A stretch of DNA of 64,000 bases, taken from NCBI GenBank assembly GCA_022578605.1, contig MU394068.1, forward strand, positions 372,001 through 436,000. Reading direction: 5' to 3'. Within the stretch, counting starts at the first letter, position 1, and each line of letters opens with the position of its first letter. The notes beneath the pieces were generated by a model. It was not told the DNA's origin. It saw nothing but the letters and a program-made list of their open reading frames with translations, and did not search any database. This DNA is from Camillea tinctor. Its lineage: Eukaryota; Ascomycota; Sordariomycetes; Xylariales; Xylariaceae. The translations under genes were made by a program, and so were the position numbers. Shown here piece by piece: positions 1-13,236 of the stretch.

Positions 1-1566
1 ACAACACTTGCAGCCCTCTCTAGCGCACCGCTAGGCTTCGGCACCGACCGGCTCGACCTCCGCGGCGGCAAATCCCATGTTGGCGCTGCCGCCGGCGTCT
101 TCGACTGTTGCTGCTGATTCTGTTCCCACGCCCGACTCAATAATGGACTAGCTGTTGAGCCGGAGATGGGACTCGTGTAAGCAGAGTAGCCGCCACCGCC
201 ACTACTACCGTCAGCGTGAACCGACGTCGTGAACCCGTACTCGGCGGGGTTGTAGGACCTCAGGGGTAGGAGCTGCGCAGTGCTCTTGGTGCTCGTCGTG
301 CTGATGGGCGTGTGGTCTTCTACATCAATGGGCGAGAACCGCGCAGCCTTGGGAGAGGTGGAGTAGTGGACGGAGCCCGGCATAGATGGGATTGCCGTCG
401 TACTGATGGAGTGCAGGGGCAGGGGGCTTCCGTCTCCGTGGCTTGAGTAGGACCGGAAGCCTTGCTTTCCCTGTGCGCTGATGGTGGTTTGGAAACCCCA
501 TGCCGGAGAAGAGGCCGCTTTCTCTTCTTCAATCGCTGAGTCGGAAGAGTTATGGAAGAAAGCCGGAGACCTCGGCGATAGGTGGGTCTGGCAGCGGAAG
601 GATAGTGGAGAGGCCGGCCGGCGACGACCGGTCTTCCCCGGCAGGTTTCCGCCGAGTCGGAGGCGACGGTTGCGTCGCTTCCGGTAGCACACGAACCAGA
701 AACCTCCTGCAGCTAGCGCGACAACTACAGCCCCGACGGCTATGCCTACGATCTGTGGTATAGACATGGAGGATTGATTATTATGAGCTGAGGCCTCGGC
801 GCTTGGGTCTACAGCGCCAATTGTGGTCTGTGAGAAGACCGTATCGTTTAACCCTACTACCGTGCCAGTAGGTGGCTGTTGTTGACAGCCAGCTTCTAAA
901 GCAATGAGGTCTTTGTCATACTGTTAGATTTTTGCAATATTGTATAAGCCTAGTAGGGTAGTTATGCTTACAGTTAGCTAAGAAGCTCTGGTCGTCGGAA
1001 GCGTGGACACAGGAGAGACACTTGGGAATCAAGTCGCTTGTCATAGCTCCTCCATCTACCCCACAATAAGAATAATCAAGATTAATAGGGTCTAATATCC
1101 CGTCTGTCAAGGCAGACTCTAGTTGACCACAAGCTGTTGAGGTCGAACATGGTGTAGATGCAATATCTGTAGCATTGGGAAAGCCGAAGATGCAGTAGTC
1201 AAATGAATATCTGAGATTATCTAGTGAAACATTAGACTCTTAATAGCACAAGAAGGCTTAGAAGGTAAGGGTAAGAGCAAGCATACATAAAAACCATAGC
1301 TGGTCGTTTTCACTACCCTGAGAAAAGGTACTGTCCTGGAGACAACTGATGCACCTTTGGAACTTCTGGCCAGCCGATGTACTTGAGTAGTCCGAGTCGT
1401 AACACGTTATATCGTCACTTCCCGTGGTAGATGAATTAGGGTCGGAAAAGTCGAGGTCATTAGAATCAACGCAGAATGAGGCGCAAGGGGAGTTAGGAGT
1501 GACCTGCAAGGCCATTGCATAGGAAACGAGTAAAGCGAAAGCCGGTAGGGATGTAACGAAACCCAT
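1..1566 (-). CDS. Cys-rich type I membrane protein, paralog 1 (3' end off the window)
   Basis: Three exons are visible: 1566-1287, 1220-972 and 910 to the left edge, where the frame is still open. The introns are 66 and 61 nt, and the second has a CTAAC branch site. A signal peptide ending near ALQVTP precedes a Cys-rich ectodomain with motifs such as SPCASFCVD and RCISCLQ. One hydrophobic helix follows (start SIPQIVGIAVGAVVV), then a basic stop-transfer stretch RKRRNRR and a Ser/Pro/Thr-rich cytoplasmic tail. I chose the second ATG (1566) over 1593 because it gives a signal peptide like that of the paralog at 26788. Proteins of this layout are often labelled LPXTG-domain-like in fungi (from memory), but I see no literal LPXTG here. 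Surface sensing or wall anchoring is inference only. The second exon is 249 nt, exactly as in the 26788 paralog. Confidence 0.8.
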
Positions 1567-4204
1567 GTTGTTGAGTGAAATAGTTAAGCTCATAAATTTA
1601 AGAGAATGGAGTGGTCGTAGTGGATAGGTCGAGGGCCGGAATGAATAGTATTACAATTCGTATCGCAAAGATATTAAAAAAAGATAGTCGGAAACACTGT
1701 CAACTAGCCAGCTAGATGAACAGTATACTATACAGTCGAAATAGAATCAAAGAGTGAACGAATGTATTACCTGGAACGTAAAAGATCAAATGTGCCAACA
1801 CTCGAATGTGAGAGAAGGCACAGACATCGGGAACGCCCAAGTCATATAGTAAGTGAAAACGACGATGGGCTAGACCATATCTCTAGTTGGTCAATAGTCG
1901 CAGTGCCCAATGTTGGTGCGATCATGCAGAACTATCCACCTTACACCATGCCGCCCACGATCACGGTAGTATCGCAGATGTGAACAGCATCGTGCCGCCC
2001 ACGCTATTGACTAGACACTCCGAGAGGCACACATACTTTGAGTAAGTGTGCAAGCGATCGAATATGCTCATCAAACAGGGGATGTGTGGAAGCACTGCAC
2101 CCCAGAGGAAACCAAACCAAACCAGTAACTAACAGAGAGGAGAAGCATTGCTCTCCGTCTCCAAGCAATATGATTCGTCGACTGCCCGTCCGACCGGGAC
2201 ACTCAGGTGGGTCGCAGGCAGGTCACCGGCGGCAAGGCCCATGGCCATCTCACAACACCATCAGCACCAGTTCTGTCTAGAAAACCTCCGAATCAAACAA
2301 CCATGAGATGGTTTAGTTCACTTGCTTCCTCGGAATCTACGTACCGATTATCTCTCCACACAATATATCATACCAGCTCATATACAAGATAAATTGATGA
2401 CCAATGGATTGCAAACCATAAGTGAAAGGAACGAAAAACACATGGTATACGGACGGCCATGTGCCAATCAACCATTGACTACCGGGAAAGAGAGAAAAAA
2501 CATCACGTTGAGATGAACCGATCGAAAGATAGACTCACTCGTTCATTGATCGCAAGTTGCCGAAGACGAATACTGGCGAGCTTTTACATACCTGGTAATT
2601 CATCCCATCCGAAGAAGCGGGCCCTGATCAGCAAGGAACTGCCGGTCATCCTGCAAGGAACACGGTGAGATACGTGATCGCGGGGCGCTTGAAGGAAAAG
2701 AGAAACAGGAACAAGAAAAATCAGCCATGGGGATTGGTTGAATGATGCGAATACCGACAGGAAGAGATGGGCAATGCGTGGACACATGGGCATTTGAAAG
2801 CCAAGCCGTTTTTTCTCGTCTTCCCCTTCCCCTCCTCCTTCACTTCGGCCGTTAAAACAAAAAACAGTATAGGTGAGGAAACAAGTGGCGGCAGCAGAAT
2901 TGTGACCGTAATGAGAAGCGTGCAGATTGGCGGGCGGCGAGAATCGATGGGCGCTTATTTTTGGACTAACCCCCGAGGTCAGGCATGTCACGATGGTGGC
3001 TTACAGGTTCGGTTCGGTTATCTCCCCTCTATTATACCTACACTGCGACCGTAACGTACTAACTAGCGGGACTCGAGCGCTAAATCGGTTGCGCCAAGTG
3101 ACCACCACCATCTTCCCATATATACATACCTACATAGGTATGCATGTAAGTAGCCTAGAGCTGGCTGGGAATGGGTTAGGGATAGACAGGGGAGTTCCGA
3201 ACGAAACTATGGAATGGGATGGACAGGACAGGGACATGGGTAGGACATCAATCAGTCAAAATCTGTCAGCCCTGAACAAGCGACGAGGTTACAATGCCCA
3301 ATTCGCCGGTACCGCCAAGAGGAGAGCACTTTCGCGCGCTTGATCATCGACGAAAACTCCTGCCCTTGAGGGTATTTTGAGGGTTCCCTGTTCGCCTCTC
3401 TCTCATCTCAATCTCGCAAATCCGTGCTCCTGTTCATGACAGCTCGGCCCGGTTTACGTGGGAGGAACCGCACACAGGCCAGGCACGAATCATTGTGTCG
3501 CTCTGGCTGACCGTGCTCAACGCGGGTTGCTGGTATGTCGTCATTCGCATCGATTCGAATACATCTTGTCCACCCCAGCCCAATTTAGGGCTCTTCCTTA
3601 CTTCACATCGTGAAAGTTACTCTTGCCGTGTGGGAATTGGCTACTATTCAAGCTACATTGATGACAAGTCAATCAACAAGTAAACACGAGCGAGTTCTTT
3701 TTTCCCTTGTGATCCTAGGATGCCGATATGATAGAAGGTAGGTAGGTAGGTAGCGAAGCAGAACATTGAAAGCTTTCATTACAATGTGATTCTATGAGAA
3801 CGCTATAAAAAAAAAAGTGCGGTGTTGGTATCGTGCGTTTTATCTAAGAACTCCATATAAAAAAAGCCATGATGGTATCGTTTCTGTTTTTTACATCCTG
3901 CCTGCCCAAATACACACCAACGTAGACACATATAGGGGGAGGGCGTCTAAATGCAAATGCCCCCCTCCCTAATCCAAAACACCAATTCCACATTATATAC
4001 AAATAAGAAATGATCATGACGGTGGTTATGAAACCCTCCCCCCCCGTTACGCCGTTCCAATCCAGGTTTTGCTTTTTCTACCGCCTGCGCTTTATAGCTT
4101 TATCAAGAGAGAAATATAAACCAAGTAAAGATTAACATGCGTATGAATGAAATAGAAGAAAATGAAGAAATGAATGTTTCCTCCCCTTTCACATGATGGC
4201 TTCG
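1567..4204. other. Intergenic, no supported gene
   Basis: Open frames here are short, overlap on both strands and lack a recognisable domain or splice pattern. A pyrimidine-rich patch lies near 2815-2850, and an AGGT tetranucleotide run at about 3736-3752. The left part should hold the promoter of the leftward membrane-protein gene and the right part the 3' flank of the GH43 gene. Confidence 0.6.
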
Positions 4205-5215
4205 TCACATCACTAGACTGATGGTAAAATCCTGTTCGTCGAAGTCGATCTCGGACGTGTACAGACACCGCCCCTGCGGGCAATTGGCATGGAACGCTAT
4301 TGAGGGCTGCTGATTGTTGACGTCTCCATAGGACACTACAGTAGCACCGCCAGGCGACGTGAGGCCGAACGACTTTGTCTTTGCGACGGGACTCGCAGCA
4401 CGCAAGTAAGGGCCCTTGACGCTTTCTGCCCACGCGTAGTCAAGGTCGTACGATGGCGCGGTGAAGCATCCGCTGCTGAAGGTCATAACGTAAATGCCGC
4501 CAGAGGTGCGCATGATGGACGGCGCCTCGACGAGCGGGCCGTCCTCCGCGATGCGATCGAGGATCTGCACCGGCGCGCCGATCTTGGTCACGCCGTCGTC
4601 GGCCACCTCTTGCAGCATGATCGGAGTCTTCATGATAGGAGCTACGGTATTACCGCAACTGCCGCCATTGCCAATACTGTTGCCGTCAATCTTGTACACG
4701 ACGTAATGCTTCCCGTCTATATCCTTGAATCCGGATGGGTCAATAGCACCACCGACAGTCAGGTCACAAGCAAATGGCTCGTCCACCGGCTGATAAGGCC
4801 CTAATATCGTCTCAGAAGTAGCCACGCCGATGCAGTGATGTGCCTTGTTGACGGCAGACTGGCCGCTGAAGTACATGACAAACGAGCCATTGCCCACCTG
4901 CCGTACATCGGGGGCCCAGGTGTTCTTTCCAGTAGTCCAAGTGGGAGACACCGGTAAGGCGTCGTTGGCAATAAGTTCCCATACCCCGTAGAGCTTGCTT
5001 GCGGTGGCGACCTGCACCTGTGTACTGCCGTGAGCTGTTGCAAACGCGTACCACTGGTCATCGACTTTGATGATAGAAGGGTCCGGGAAGTCAGCAGAGA
5101 GAGCGGGGCCCTCGCCTAGTCCTTGTGGTGGACGACTGGCTATTGGCGTCGAGAGCACTGGTTGGGCTAATATAAGCATCTGCCCCAGGGCAGCGAATGT
5201 AGAGAAGAACTGCAT
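4205..5215 (-). CDS. Secreted glycoside hydrolase family 43
   Basis: Single exon, 336 aa. It begins with a signal peptide (MQFFSTFAALGQMLILAQPV) and continues as a five-bladed propeller GH43 domain. The three expected acidic residues are present: D45 in DFPDPSIIK (general base), D159 in GGAIDPSGFKD (pKa modulator) and E230 in GPLVEAPSI (general acid). GH43 enzymes are alpha-L-arabinofuranosidases, endo-arabinanases or beta-xylosidases acting on plant cell-wall arabinan and xylan. The substrate cannot be fixed from sequence. The length fits a single catalytic domain with no carbohydrate-binding module. It is isolated, with over 2.5 kb on one side and 5 kb on the other free of supported genes, so it is not in a visible degradation cluster. 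A TTTTAAAA element lies about 85 bases upstream of the ATG. Confidence 0.92.
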   Translation of the reverse strand: MQFFSTFAALGQMLILAQPVLSTPIASRPPQGLGEGPALSADFPDPSIIKVDDQWYAFATAHGSTQVQVATASKLYGVWELIANDALPVSPTWTTGKNTWAPDVRQVGNGSFVMYFSGQSAVNKAHHCIGVATSETILGPYQPVDEPFACDLTVGGAIDPSGFKDIDGKHYVVYKIDGNSIGNGGSCGNTVAPIMKTPIMLQEVADDGVTKIGAPVQILDRIAEDGPLVEAPSIMRTSGGIYVMTFSSGCFTAPSYDLDYAWAESVKGPYLRAASPVAKTKSFGLTSPGGATVVSYGDVNNQQPSIAFHANCPQGRCLYTSEIDFDEQDFTISLVM

Positions 5216-8200
5216 CTTTTCCTTTTGGGAATAATATTATGATGTTATGATGTTATACTGGTCGACTATGACTAGGATTATGTCGGAATGTGAATCCCTT
5301 TTAAAAGGAACGACAGTGAGCCGAGTTAACCGTGTTCGCGACCAACGAACCTGTGGCGATTATTCGTGCTCTTGATGTTCGTCTCGTGTGCCGTCTCATG
5401 TGTAAACAGAGCCGAGCACTTCGTTTCGTCCGAGAGTTCGTTGATACGACGATCTAGACACTATGACACTCTGAACGGACTATCCGTTCTGGGGGGGTGT
5501 GGAGAGGAGAGGAATGACTCTATGGGGTGAGAGGGGGGAAAGAGAGGATGAGAAATAAAGGAGAGAGGGGGAAGAATTAACATCATTCCTATACCTGCCA
5601 GGAGTTCTCATATGTTTATATATTCCATTGAAATAAAGAGGGGCGCAAGATTGAGAAAATAAGAGAATCTGTACATCTGTACCTGGCGGAGGATGGAGCT
5701 ACGCTGCTGACCTTGTGGGAATGCTATAGGATCGACAAGGGGATCTGAGGCACAGACTTGGCTGGGTGGGTTCTTTTGACTTTCCCGAATATGGAGGCTG
5801 AGAAGCAATCCCTTATAATACATCGACTTTAGCTTTACCGTCCCATGTCTTGATCAGTCTCTTATGCCCGTTTTAGGGACTGCAGAACCCTGTGAAGCTA
5901 AAGCAAAGGGGGGGGGGCCCAAGAGATGCGGTGCGGAACGAATCTGACGCATGCGCATGTATTGGAAGTGAGTTTGTGAGTGAGTGAGTTAGTTGTCAAG
6001 CCACGCCGCACAAAATTCCCGAATGTCATTATCCCTGCCGGGAGATTCATGACAGGCATAGATGCGAGAAACAAAACATCATCGGACAAAAGGGATATAT
6101 ACTTGAAGAATCTATAGGGTCGGTAGTTGGAGGGTGAACGTGCTTTGCTTGTTACGCGCTATGGCACAGACATCGTTCACTTTTGAAGCTGTGTAAGTCG
6201 GAGAATTCAAGACGCCAATCCTACATACCTATTGCGCCAAACTCTATTGCCCAGGCTTGGAAATAAAGTAGATAGGTAACAACCTAGGTTAACCTACACC
6301 AATCCAGAATGCAGTAAACAGTAACACCATTTGCATAGGTTAGTGTGGCACTAATATAGCCGCGATAGTTCCAACCAATCACCATTCGTTGTAGGTCCAT
6401 TTTTAGTATCGTTCTAGGCAATCCCAGCAAGCGCAAAAACTCGACTCTTTGCATAAACTCGAAGTATGCAAGCCTTTATGAAGTTAACTTATACACTAGA
6501 CTAGGTATCTCTTGTAAGAGCTCAATTTCTCAAGGACATGATTCAATGCAGATGAATCTAATTCAATTCTCTCTCCCGCATTACAACTCATCCTCCTCTC
6601 ATATCATCAAACTTCTTATCCTTGCTGCACAGACAGGTACAAAGACGCAAAACATTCCATGAACCGTTACGGAATCACAAGTTACGCAATTAAAACAGGA
6701 TCTGCTCTCTTATTGTTGTCATATGCTAGACTTGTGATGGGAAATTCCGTTCTTATGTCTACGTGCGAATTACGATAGACGGGGGCCCATTATGGGAGCT
6801 GGCCACCGGTTCTAGCCACATAGTGTAGCAACCGCCGTTCAGCGAAAGATAGACCCTGAACGGGCCAGAACAAAGCAGAGAAAAATAAAGAACGGGGCCG
6901 CGGGTCGGGATCGGCACCGGCCTTCCTCGAGGAGATCTTGGTGGGGAGTTTATGGGATGAAGTTTGTAGGGTCCCATGTGTTAGGTGATTTCCCCTTTCG
7001 TGTCAGGATTGCCAGGGACAGTTGCTGAAATGGGCCGGGATGACTCTAACCGGCGTATCACCTACTCTCACTCCAGGCAGTTTTGTTTTGTAAGGTTTTA
7101 ACGAGAAACAAGAAACAGAACACTTAAGAACCTGCTCTTTCAAACATCAAAACATCAAAGCATATTGACGGGTTGCCTCATTCATGATCCAAGTGACGAA
7201 CCTTCTCTGAGGTGGGAAGATTTCGACGCTTGGACAGGGAAAGGAGAATGATACATACCTCTCCACTATTCCTTGTTATCACGCCCAGCTCGAAAGGAGA
7301 GTTGAGAGTTTCAAAAAACGTGGGAAGTTCTACACAAGCCCAAGTAATGGAACCTGACGACATTGACACCTTCTCTGCACCAGCCAGGGTACCTAGGTGT
7401 ACTCGTACATACGTACACGTAGACAACACATCGTTCAAGCCCACACTAGGTTTTAGCCAACCTAATTGGAAAAGTTTCTGGGTATCATCTAGCTAGATCT
7501 AAACGCCGTTTTCAATGAAACAGTTCTCATCGTTGATATATTGAGTTAGTCTTTCAATGCAAGTAGTCGGGAATAACTCGAACTAACTTTCCCTAACAGA
7601 GGTAAGTAGCGATGTTTTGCGCCTTCGTTCACATATACGAGGTATGCCGCATAAGTACTCAACTCTATAACTAGACAGCTTGAGCGCATGGTTCAGGGCC
7701 GACCGAAGCGAGTCCGCATAAGTTCGTTGGAATAAGGCTGAGTTATTCAGGTAACATTTCAACTAAAACTACCCCGGTAGCTGGTCCATTTAGACTGGCA
7801 AAGTGCACGCATACACGGCAAAGGCTTGTCTGCCAAGAATTGCTTATAATAGATGAGATGCTGGACTTCAGCTAACTACGCTATCTACCGGGCGATGATC
7901 GATCATCCATCGGATCGCCGACTATAGACTAGGCTCGACTGCATAGGTAGGTCATCAATTGATTCCCTACCTGCATGTCAAACCTCACTCCACGCGCGCC
8001 TCACTCAATACCCGCTCTAGTGGTAGTGACTTGGCAAAGACAGAACCTGGGCTTTTTTCTCTTTTCTCTTCCCCTTCCCGCGCCGCCTCAGTAGCAACAC
8101 TGGGACAGGTTAGGCAGATGCTACACTATGCTTACTTATGACCCATTTCCCCGTTTTCCGGTATCCCGGCCGGGGCAGGTAGTCGGTCGGTTAACACGGA

Positions 8201-10556
8201 ACCAGAATCACGACGTCTGGTGTGGATGCTCACGCCTCGGCGTTATGACAGAACAGACTCATGGTCGACCTGACTGATAGACTGACAGACTTCAGATCCC
8301 TCGAAGACTAGGTATAATACACGCATGACAGCCAAGATGCGTTATTACTAGCAGCCGGCACAGAACATTCAACAATATATTCTCTCTTCTTTTCTAGTCA
8401 AGTCTCCGAAACGTGTCCGCGCCCCTCCCTTCCCACGCGCCAAGAGTTGAAGAAAAACGACAGCACAGAAGACAGCTTTAAAAAAAAAATTATAGGATTC
8501 CCAAAGCGAGCGAAGGATTGGTGGCGAAGCACCTACCACTGCACTACACACCGCACAAAGATCCACACGCTGAGGCCGCAAGTCGATCTTTTTCTCATTC
8601 TTTTCTAAAGCTACAGTAGAAGAAGTAGCGGCGGCATAGAAAACGGAAAAGAAATAGAAAGGAAAAAAAGAACCAGAAAGTCTCGTACATAGCGCTATGC
8701 ACCAAAGCTCTTCCAAGGCTGTGATACACCTCCCATCTACCCATTGCTACGCTAGGTAGGTAGATAGCTGACTGCCCAGACATTTCGAAGGCATGCCTTG
8801 CTATAGAGTAAGTAAAATGCAGACCAGACTTGCCACTAAGTTACACAGGAGCAAGAAAATAAGAAGCAAAGCAAAAGCCCCGTCTAGGAGGATTGGGAAG
8901 AAGAGTGATGGTAGTAATAGGAGTGGATTAGTATCCTTACATAGACTTGAACCGAAATAAATAAATAAATAACAAAATATTGACCGACCGCTACTTCATC
9001 AAAAAACACCAACGAGCCTCAGAGGCAGCAATAATAAAAACAACGAGGCTGGGATAGAAGCTCTCCTCTTCCGCATGCTATTTACATCTAGATAAACCAG
9101 CTAGCTCCAAACCACACTAGAGAAACTCTACACTGCTTGACAATGTGCATCAGGAAAGAAACTTAAGTTGGCATTCCGCTGTACCTTATCTTTCTTCTCC
9201 CGATGCTTCCTTACCTAGGTAGTTTCCTCCCGTCTCTCTTCCATCCCGTGTGCCTCTCTTCCTCATCATTACCTGCCTGTAATCCCTTCTCTGTCATTAC
9301 TCTAAACCATCCCATCTACCCACGAGCATCTCGTCCCATCCTCTTCAAGCCCGAAAACCCGAAGTGTGCGCCTCCGTCCCGTCCCTACCACCTCTTCCCC
9401 ATGCCCAAACCGAACCATCCCTCCCTCCTCCACGGTAAGCTTCAACCCTAAGGTAGGTAAGCTGCGTCTCCGCTCCGTGCCGTTGTCATGTCGTCGAGTC
9501 GGTGACATCATAAGCCAAACCGCGCCCTCCCCAAGGCGGCTCGTGCTTCTCCTTTTTTATTGGTTTTCTCAATTCTTCTTTTTCTTCTAGCGTAGAGTGT
9601 AGTAGCCTTCCCATCTCCATCGCATGACTAAAACTATTTGAAGATCCCAATCCAGCAGTTACCATATTCGCGTATAGTCAGCTGCCGATCTGGTTCGGGG
9701 AAGAGGAGCTTCCGGATCCCCAACCCAACCTTCTTTTCTACAGAGCCGCATTTTTGTTTTTCTTGGCTCTCCTATTCTTCTTCTTTTTTCTTTCTATCCT
9801 TTTTCTTGCCCTCATGTCTATAGTTATGTAGCTCCTTACCTCGTTCAGCTTCTCAACGAAAAAAAAAAGGGCGGAAATAGCTCCGAGCTGAGAAATAGCA
9901 ACGATAAAAAAAACCTAATAATGATCACTTGGGATGTGCATAGATACGTATGCATTGGGATAATAAGAGGGACTCGCGTGGACCGCGGCACACGGATAGA
10001 CATCTGGATAGATGTGCACCTTGCATCTTATTCTACCCTGGCCGAGTCGAGTATCCCCTGCATAAAATAACTTGACCCATGAACCCGTTGTATTCTCTAC
10101 GCATAGTTTCGTGTCGTGGAACCCATCTTATTACCCAGGTCACATTTGCGGCGTATAATGTCTAGTCAAGGTGTGTAGGTAAGCATGCAGAAGCCATGGC
10201 TCTGCAACCTCCCCTTTATCATGACCTTCAAGACGTAAGCGCGCATATAGTTCTGCAGAGAGGTCAGATTAGGATGAACAGTTCATTCAGTTCAGTAGTA
10301 TTTTCATATCGAAAGACTTCCTACTATCTACCTAGGACAGACAGCTCAGTCCTTCATTCGTCCCCCACAATGCGACCGACAGGACTATGGCCAGAAAAAA
10401 AAAAGCAATGAAGCCCGGAACGCCAGTTTTGTTTTTCCAGACCCTCAGATTGAATATTACAGCAAGATAACGCCGGAATAAGAACTCTGGAATGCAACTT
10501 TGAAGATGCTAACAACCACAATTAACCTGAACAAACCCTCGCAGGATTCAGGCGAT
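5216..10556. other. Long intergenic region, no supported gene
   Basis: More than 5 kb between GH43 and CBF5, which have the same orientation. Every frame over 60 codons overlaps a similar frame on the other strand and none shows a domain or signal peptide. There are ACCTAGGT palindromes at 6282, 7391 and 9213, an AAAT tetranucleotide run near 8958-8975, and strongly pyrimidine-rich plus-strand DNA at about 9190-9830. An untranslated transcript cannot be excluded. Confidence 0.5.
5299..5306 (-). promoter_or_regulatory. Possible TATA-like element of the GH43 gene
   Basis: TTTTAAAA lies about 85 bases upstream of the GH43 start codon at 5215. The spacing suits a core promoter. The element is palindromic, so its orientation is uninformative. 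Confidence 0.3.
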
Positions 10557-12418
10557 TTATTCAGAGTCAGAGTCGGCCTTCTTGCCAATCGAGGCTCGTT
10601 TGGCTTCCTTGGCAGCCTTCTTCTCAGCCTTCCGCCGCTTGCGCTCGGCCTTGTCCTCGGCGGTCTCACCATCATGCTTCTTGCGCTTCTTCTTGTCGTC
10701 GTCAGCGGTGGTGTCCTCAGCAGCCGGTGCTGCAGTCTCAGCAGCGGGGGCAGCAGCTGCCGCAGGAGCTTCCGACATGGTGACATCGGCAGCAGGAGTG
10801 GTTGTGGTAGGTTGAGCGGGAGCGCTGTAGTCCTTGTATTCGGAAGTCCACTTGGCGGGGGTCGCTTCGTTGGTGCGTCCGTACTTGTCGAGCTTGCCGG
10901 AAGCCTTCAGCTTCTTCTTCTCCGTAGCAGTGGGACCCAGGCCCCATCGTCTCGGGTAGAGATCGCGCTCCATGATCTATAATGGAGAGTCAGCAATTGT
11001 TTTGTTGGTGGCAAGTTTCGAGGAAATCAAAAATTCAATGGTTTTTGGTTGATAGGGTGACTTACACATCGCTTGACCTTGCAGACGACGCCATGGTCGC
11101 AAGATGACATCTCCACAGTTGACATCATGGCGATACCAATGGCAATGGCTTCTCCCTTGGTGGTGATCATGACAACTTCTTCATGTGCTTCTATGCCAGC
11201 CTCTGTAGAAACATGTTAGTTCTTTGTTCTACCAAAGGGGGGTATGGTTGTGCGTACCGTATCGCAAAAGACCTGGAATCATGAGCTTGGCACCATAGCA
11301 GATAGCATTCACGGTGCTGTCCTTCACAACAATTCTCTTGTACGAAGTGAGGAGGGTCTCGAGGGGAGAGATGACAGTTCGGAGGTAGGATTCGTCTCTC
11401 ATGTTGTCCATGAGGTACTGGGCGTCCAAGACATCGTGAAGGGTGACCATGCCCTTGGTCTCGTCCATAGCACCGGATCGAACACGGCGGAGTTCCTGCA
11501 TGTGGGCCCCAACACCGAGGAGGAGACCCATGTGCACACACAGAGTTCGGATATAGGTACCGGCCTCGCAGGACACCCAGAAAACACCGAGGTGTCTGTC
11601 ATTGTCGAATTCAATGACTTTGCTTTCGTGAATGGTTCGGATACGGAGCTGTCGCTTGACGGCAGAAATTAGGGGAGGTCGCTGGAAGAGGGCACCAGTC
11701 AAGGTCTCGAGGGCACGAGAGAACTATATTAAGGATTAGAACACAGAACAATCAATCAATTGACAATATAGCCTGTCAATGGCACGATTTTCATAGCATT
11801 GGAGGGGGGGTATGTACCTGGGCCTCGCCACCTGGGAGCTTTCCGTGTAGGCGAATGACAGCAACATATTCCTTACCAGCACCCTGTTGACTCTTCACGA
11901 GTCTAGTAGCGCGGTCAATGCAGACAATAAGACATCCAGTGACCTTGGGGCTGTAGGATTAGGAAGGTATTGGGTTAGTAAAAAAGACAAGACAAGACTT
12001 CAGAGTATTGCTCACTCAAGCGTTCCAGAATGACCCGTCTTCTCTGCACGCAGAATTCTCTTGACCCAGGCGACAACCTCGTGGGAAGAGGGGTTGCTGG
12101 GCTTGTCGAGGTTGATCACACCAGAGCTAATGTACGACTTGAGGTCGCGCGTCAGAGGCGAGCTTCCGCAGGGGATGGGGGTGAAGTGTCCGGTGCGGAC
12201 GAGGACTGTGTGTGGTTTGGTCCAATTGGAGGTTAGCGGGCAGTTCGATCTCTTTTGCGCCAATCTAGTGATTCTATGGGATCAAAAAGGAACATACGCT
12301 TGTCATAGTTCTTCAGCAACAGCGGCCATGTGCTCGTGTCGACGGACGGAGTGGCAGCGGTTGGCTTGATAGAGAACTCGTCCTCTTCGGGCTTGCTGTC
12401 TCTCATTACAAGAGCCAT
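10557..12418 (-). CDS. CBF5: H/ACA snoRNP pseudouridine synthase Cbf5 (dyskerin)
   Basis: Six exons: 12418-12298, 12205-12016, 11950-11818, 11723-11258, 11202-11066 and 10976-10557, giving 488 aa. Cbf5 is the catalytic subunit of nucleolar H/ACA ribonucleoproteins and turns uridine into pseudouridine in rRNA and snRNA. The TruB-type catalytic motif [14 protein letters not shown] is split by intron 2, and its Asp is D104. The dyskerin-like N-terminal segment (residues about 30-80, with [15 protein letters not shown]) precedes the TruB fold. A PUA domain follows in exons 4-5 ([15 protein letters not shown], then [17 protein letters not shown]). The tail is Ala-rich and then Lys/Glu-rich ([10 protein letters not shown]), as usual for nuclear localisation in this family. 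The start is [10 protein letters not shown], the only ATG placing the dyskerin-like domain correctly. The A-tract-rich upstream region probably contains the promoter. Confidence 0.96.
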
Positions 12419-13236
12419 GGTTGTACTTGTTTGCACTTGTCGCAATATCTATACTTGTGGAAATGTGATTATGTATAGAGAAATGAGCGACAGGTCAAGA
12501 AGAAAGAAGAAAAAGAAGGGTGTGGTGGTGTTGAATAATGGGTTTTTTCTTTTCCTCTTGGTAAGTTGGAAGATGTAACGAGACGTAAAAAAAAAATCTA
12601 AAAAAAATCTAAAAAAATTCAAAGCTCCAAATTTTTTTTGGCTGCGAACTTCACCGCTGTGGGGAAAATAGAGCTCCAGCCACAGGAACCCCAAACCCCT
12701 CTTGGTTTAGTTGGTGAATCTAGCGTCCGTGCTTGCGAATTTAAGCGTACTTTAGCCACATGAACTATGAACTCCCAAATGCTTTAGCCACACTGAATGA
12801 TGGTCGGGTAAACGGGGTTAAGGTTATCTAATCTGCCATCTTTAGCTGATAGTGTACAGCTTTTAGGTTAAAGTACCTAGGTACCTATGGTGTAAGTCGG
12901 AATAGTTCACATTTCATATTTTAGATGTCAGATAATCAATACATAAAAAAAGAATTAGCAAGTATTTATGGAAGGTCATTCAGACCTCAACTAAGTATAC
13001 AGATCATAAGTATTGTTGTGGTATCGCCATAAGCAAAAACATCTCCTTTACCCACCATCCCATGATCTCGCTCTCAAGACCGTTCTGGTATCTCATATGC
13101 CCCCTTAACCCACAGCCCAAACGCCAAAAACCTACTCGAACACTTCCCACCAGATCCCAAGTCCATATTTATATGTATAAATATATGTGTGCATGTGTGT
13201 GCGCGTACACACATTTCTCCTACCAGAGCAGCAAGG
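12419..13236. other. Intergenic, CBF5 upstream region
   Basis: No gene seen. An A-tract array with repeated AAAAAAATCT units lies at about 12587-12620, and an ACCTAGGT palindrome sits at 12875. The part next to CBF5 should be its promoter. The right part is the 3' flank of the membrane-protein paralog. Confidence 0.5.

Noticed and set aside
7178..7496. Overlapping frames of about 90 codons on both strands
   Set aside because: Mutual shadows without domain, signal peptide or splice signals.
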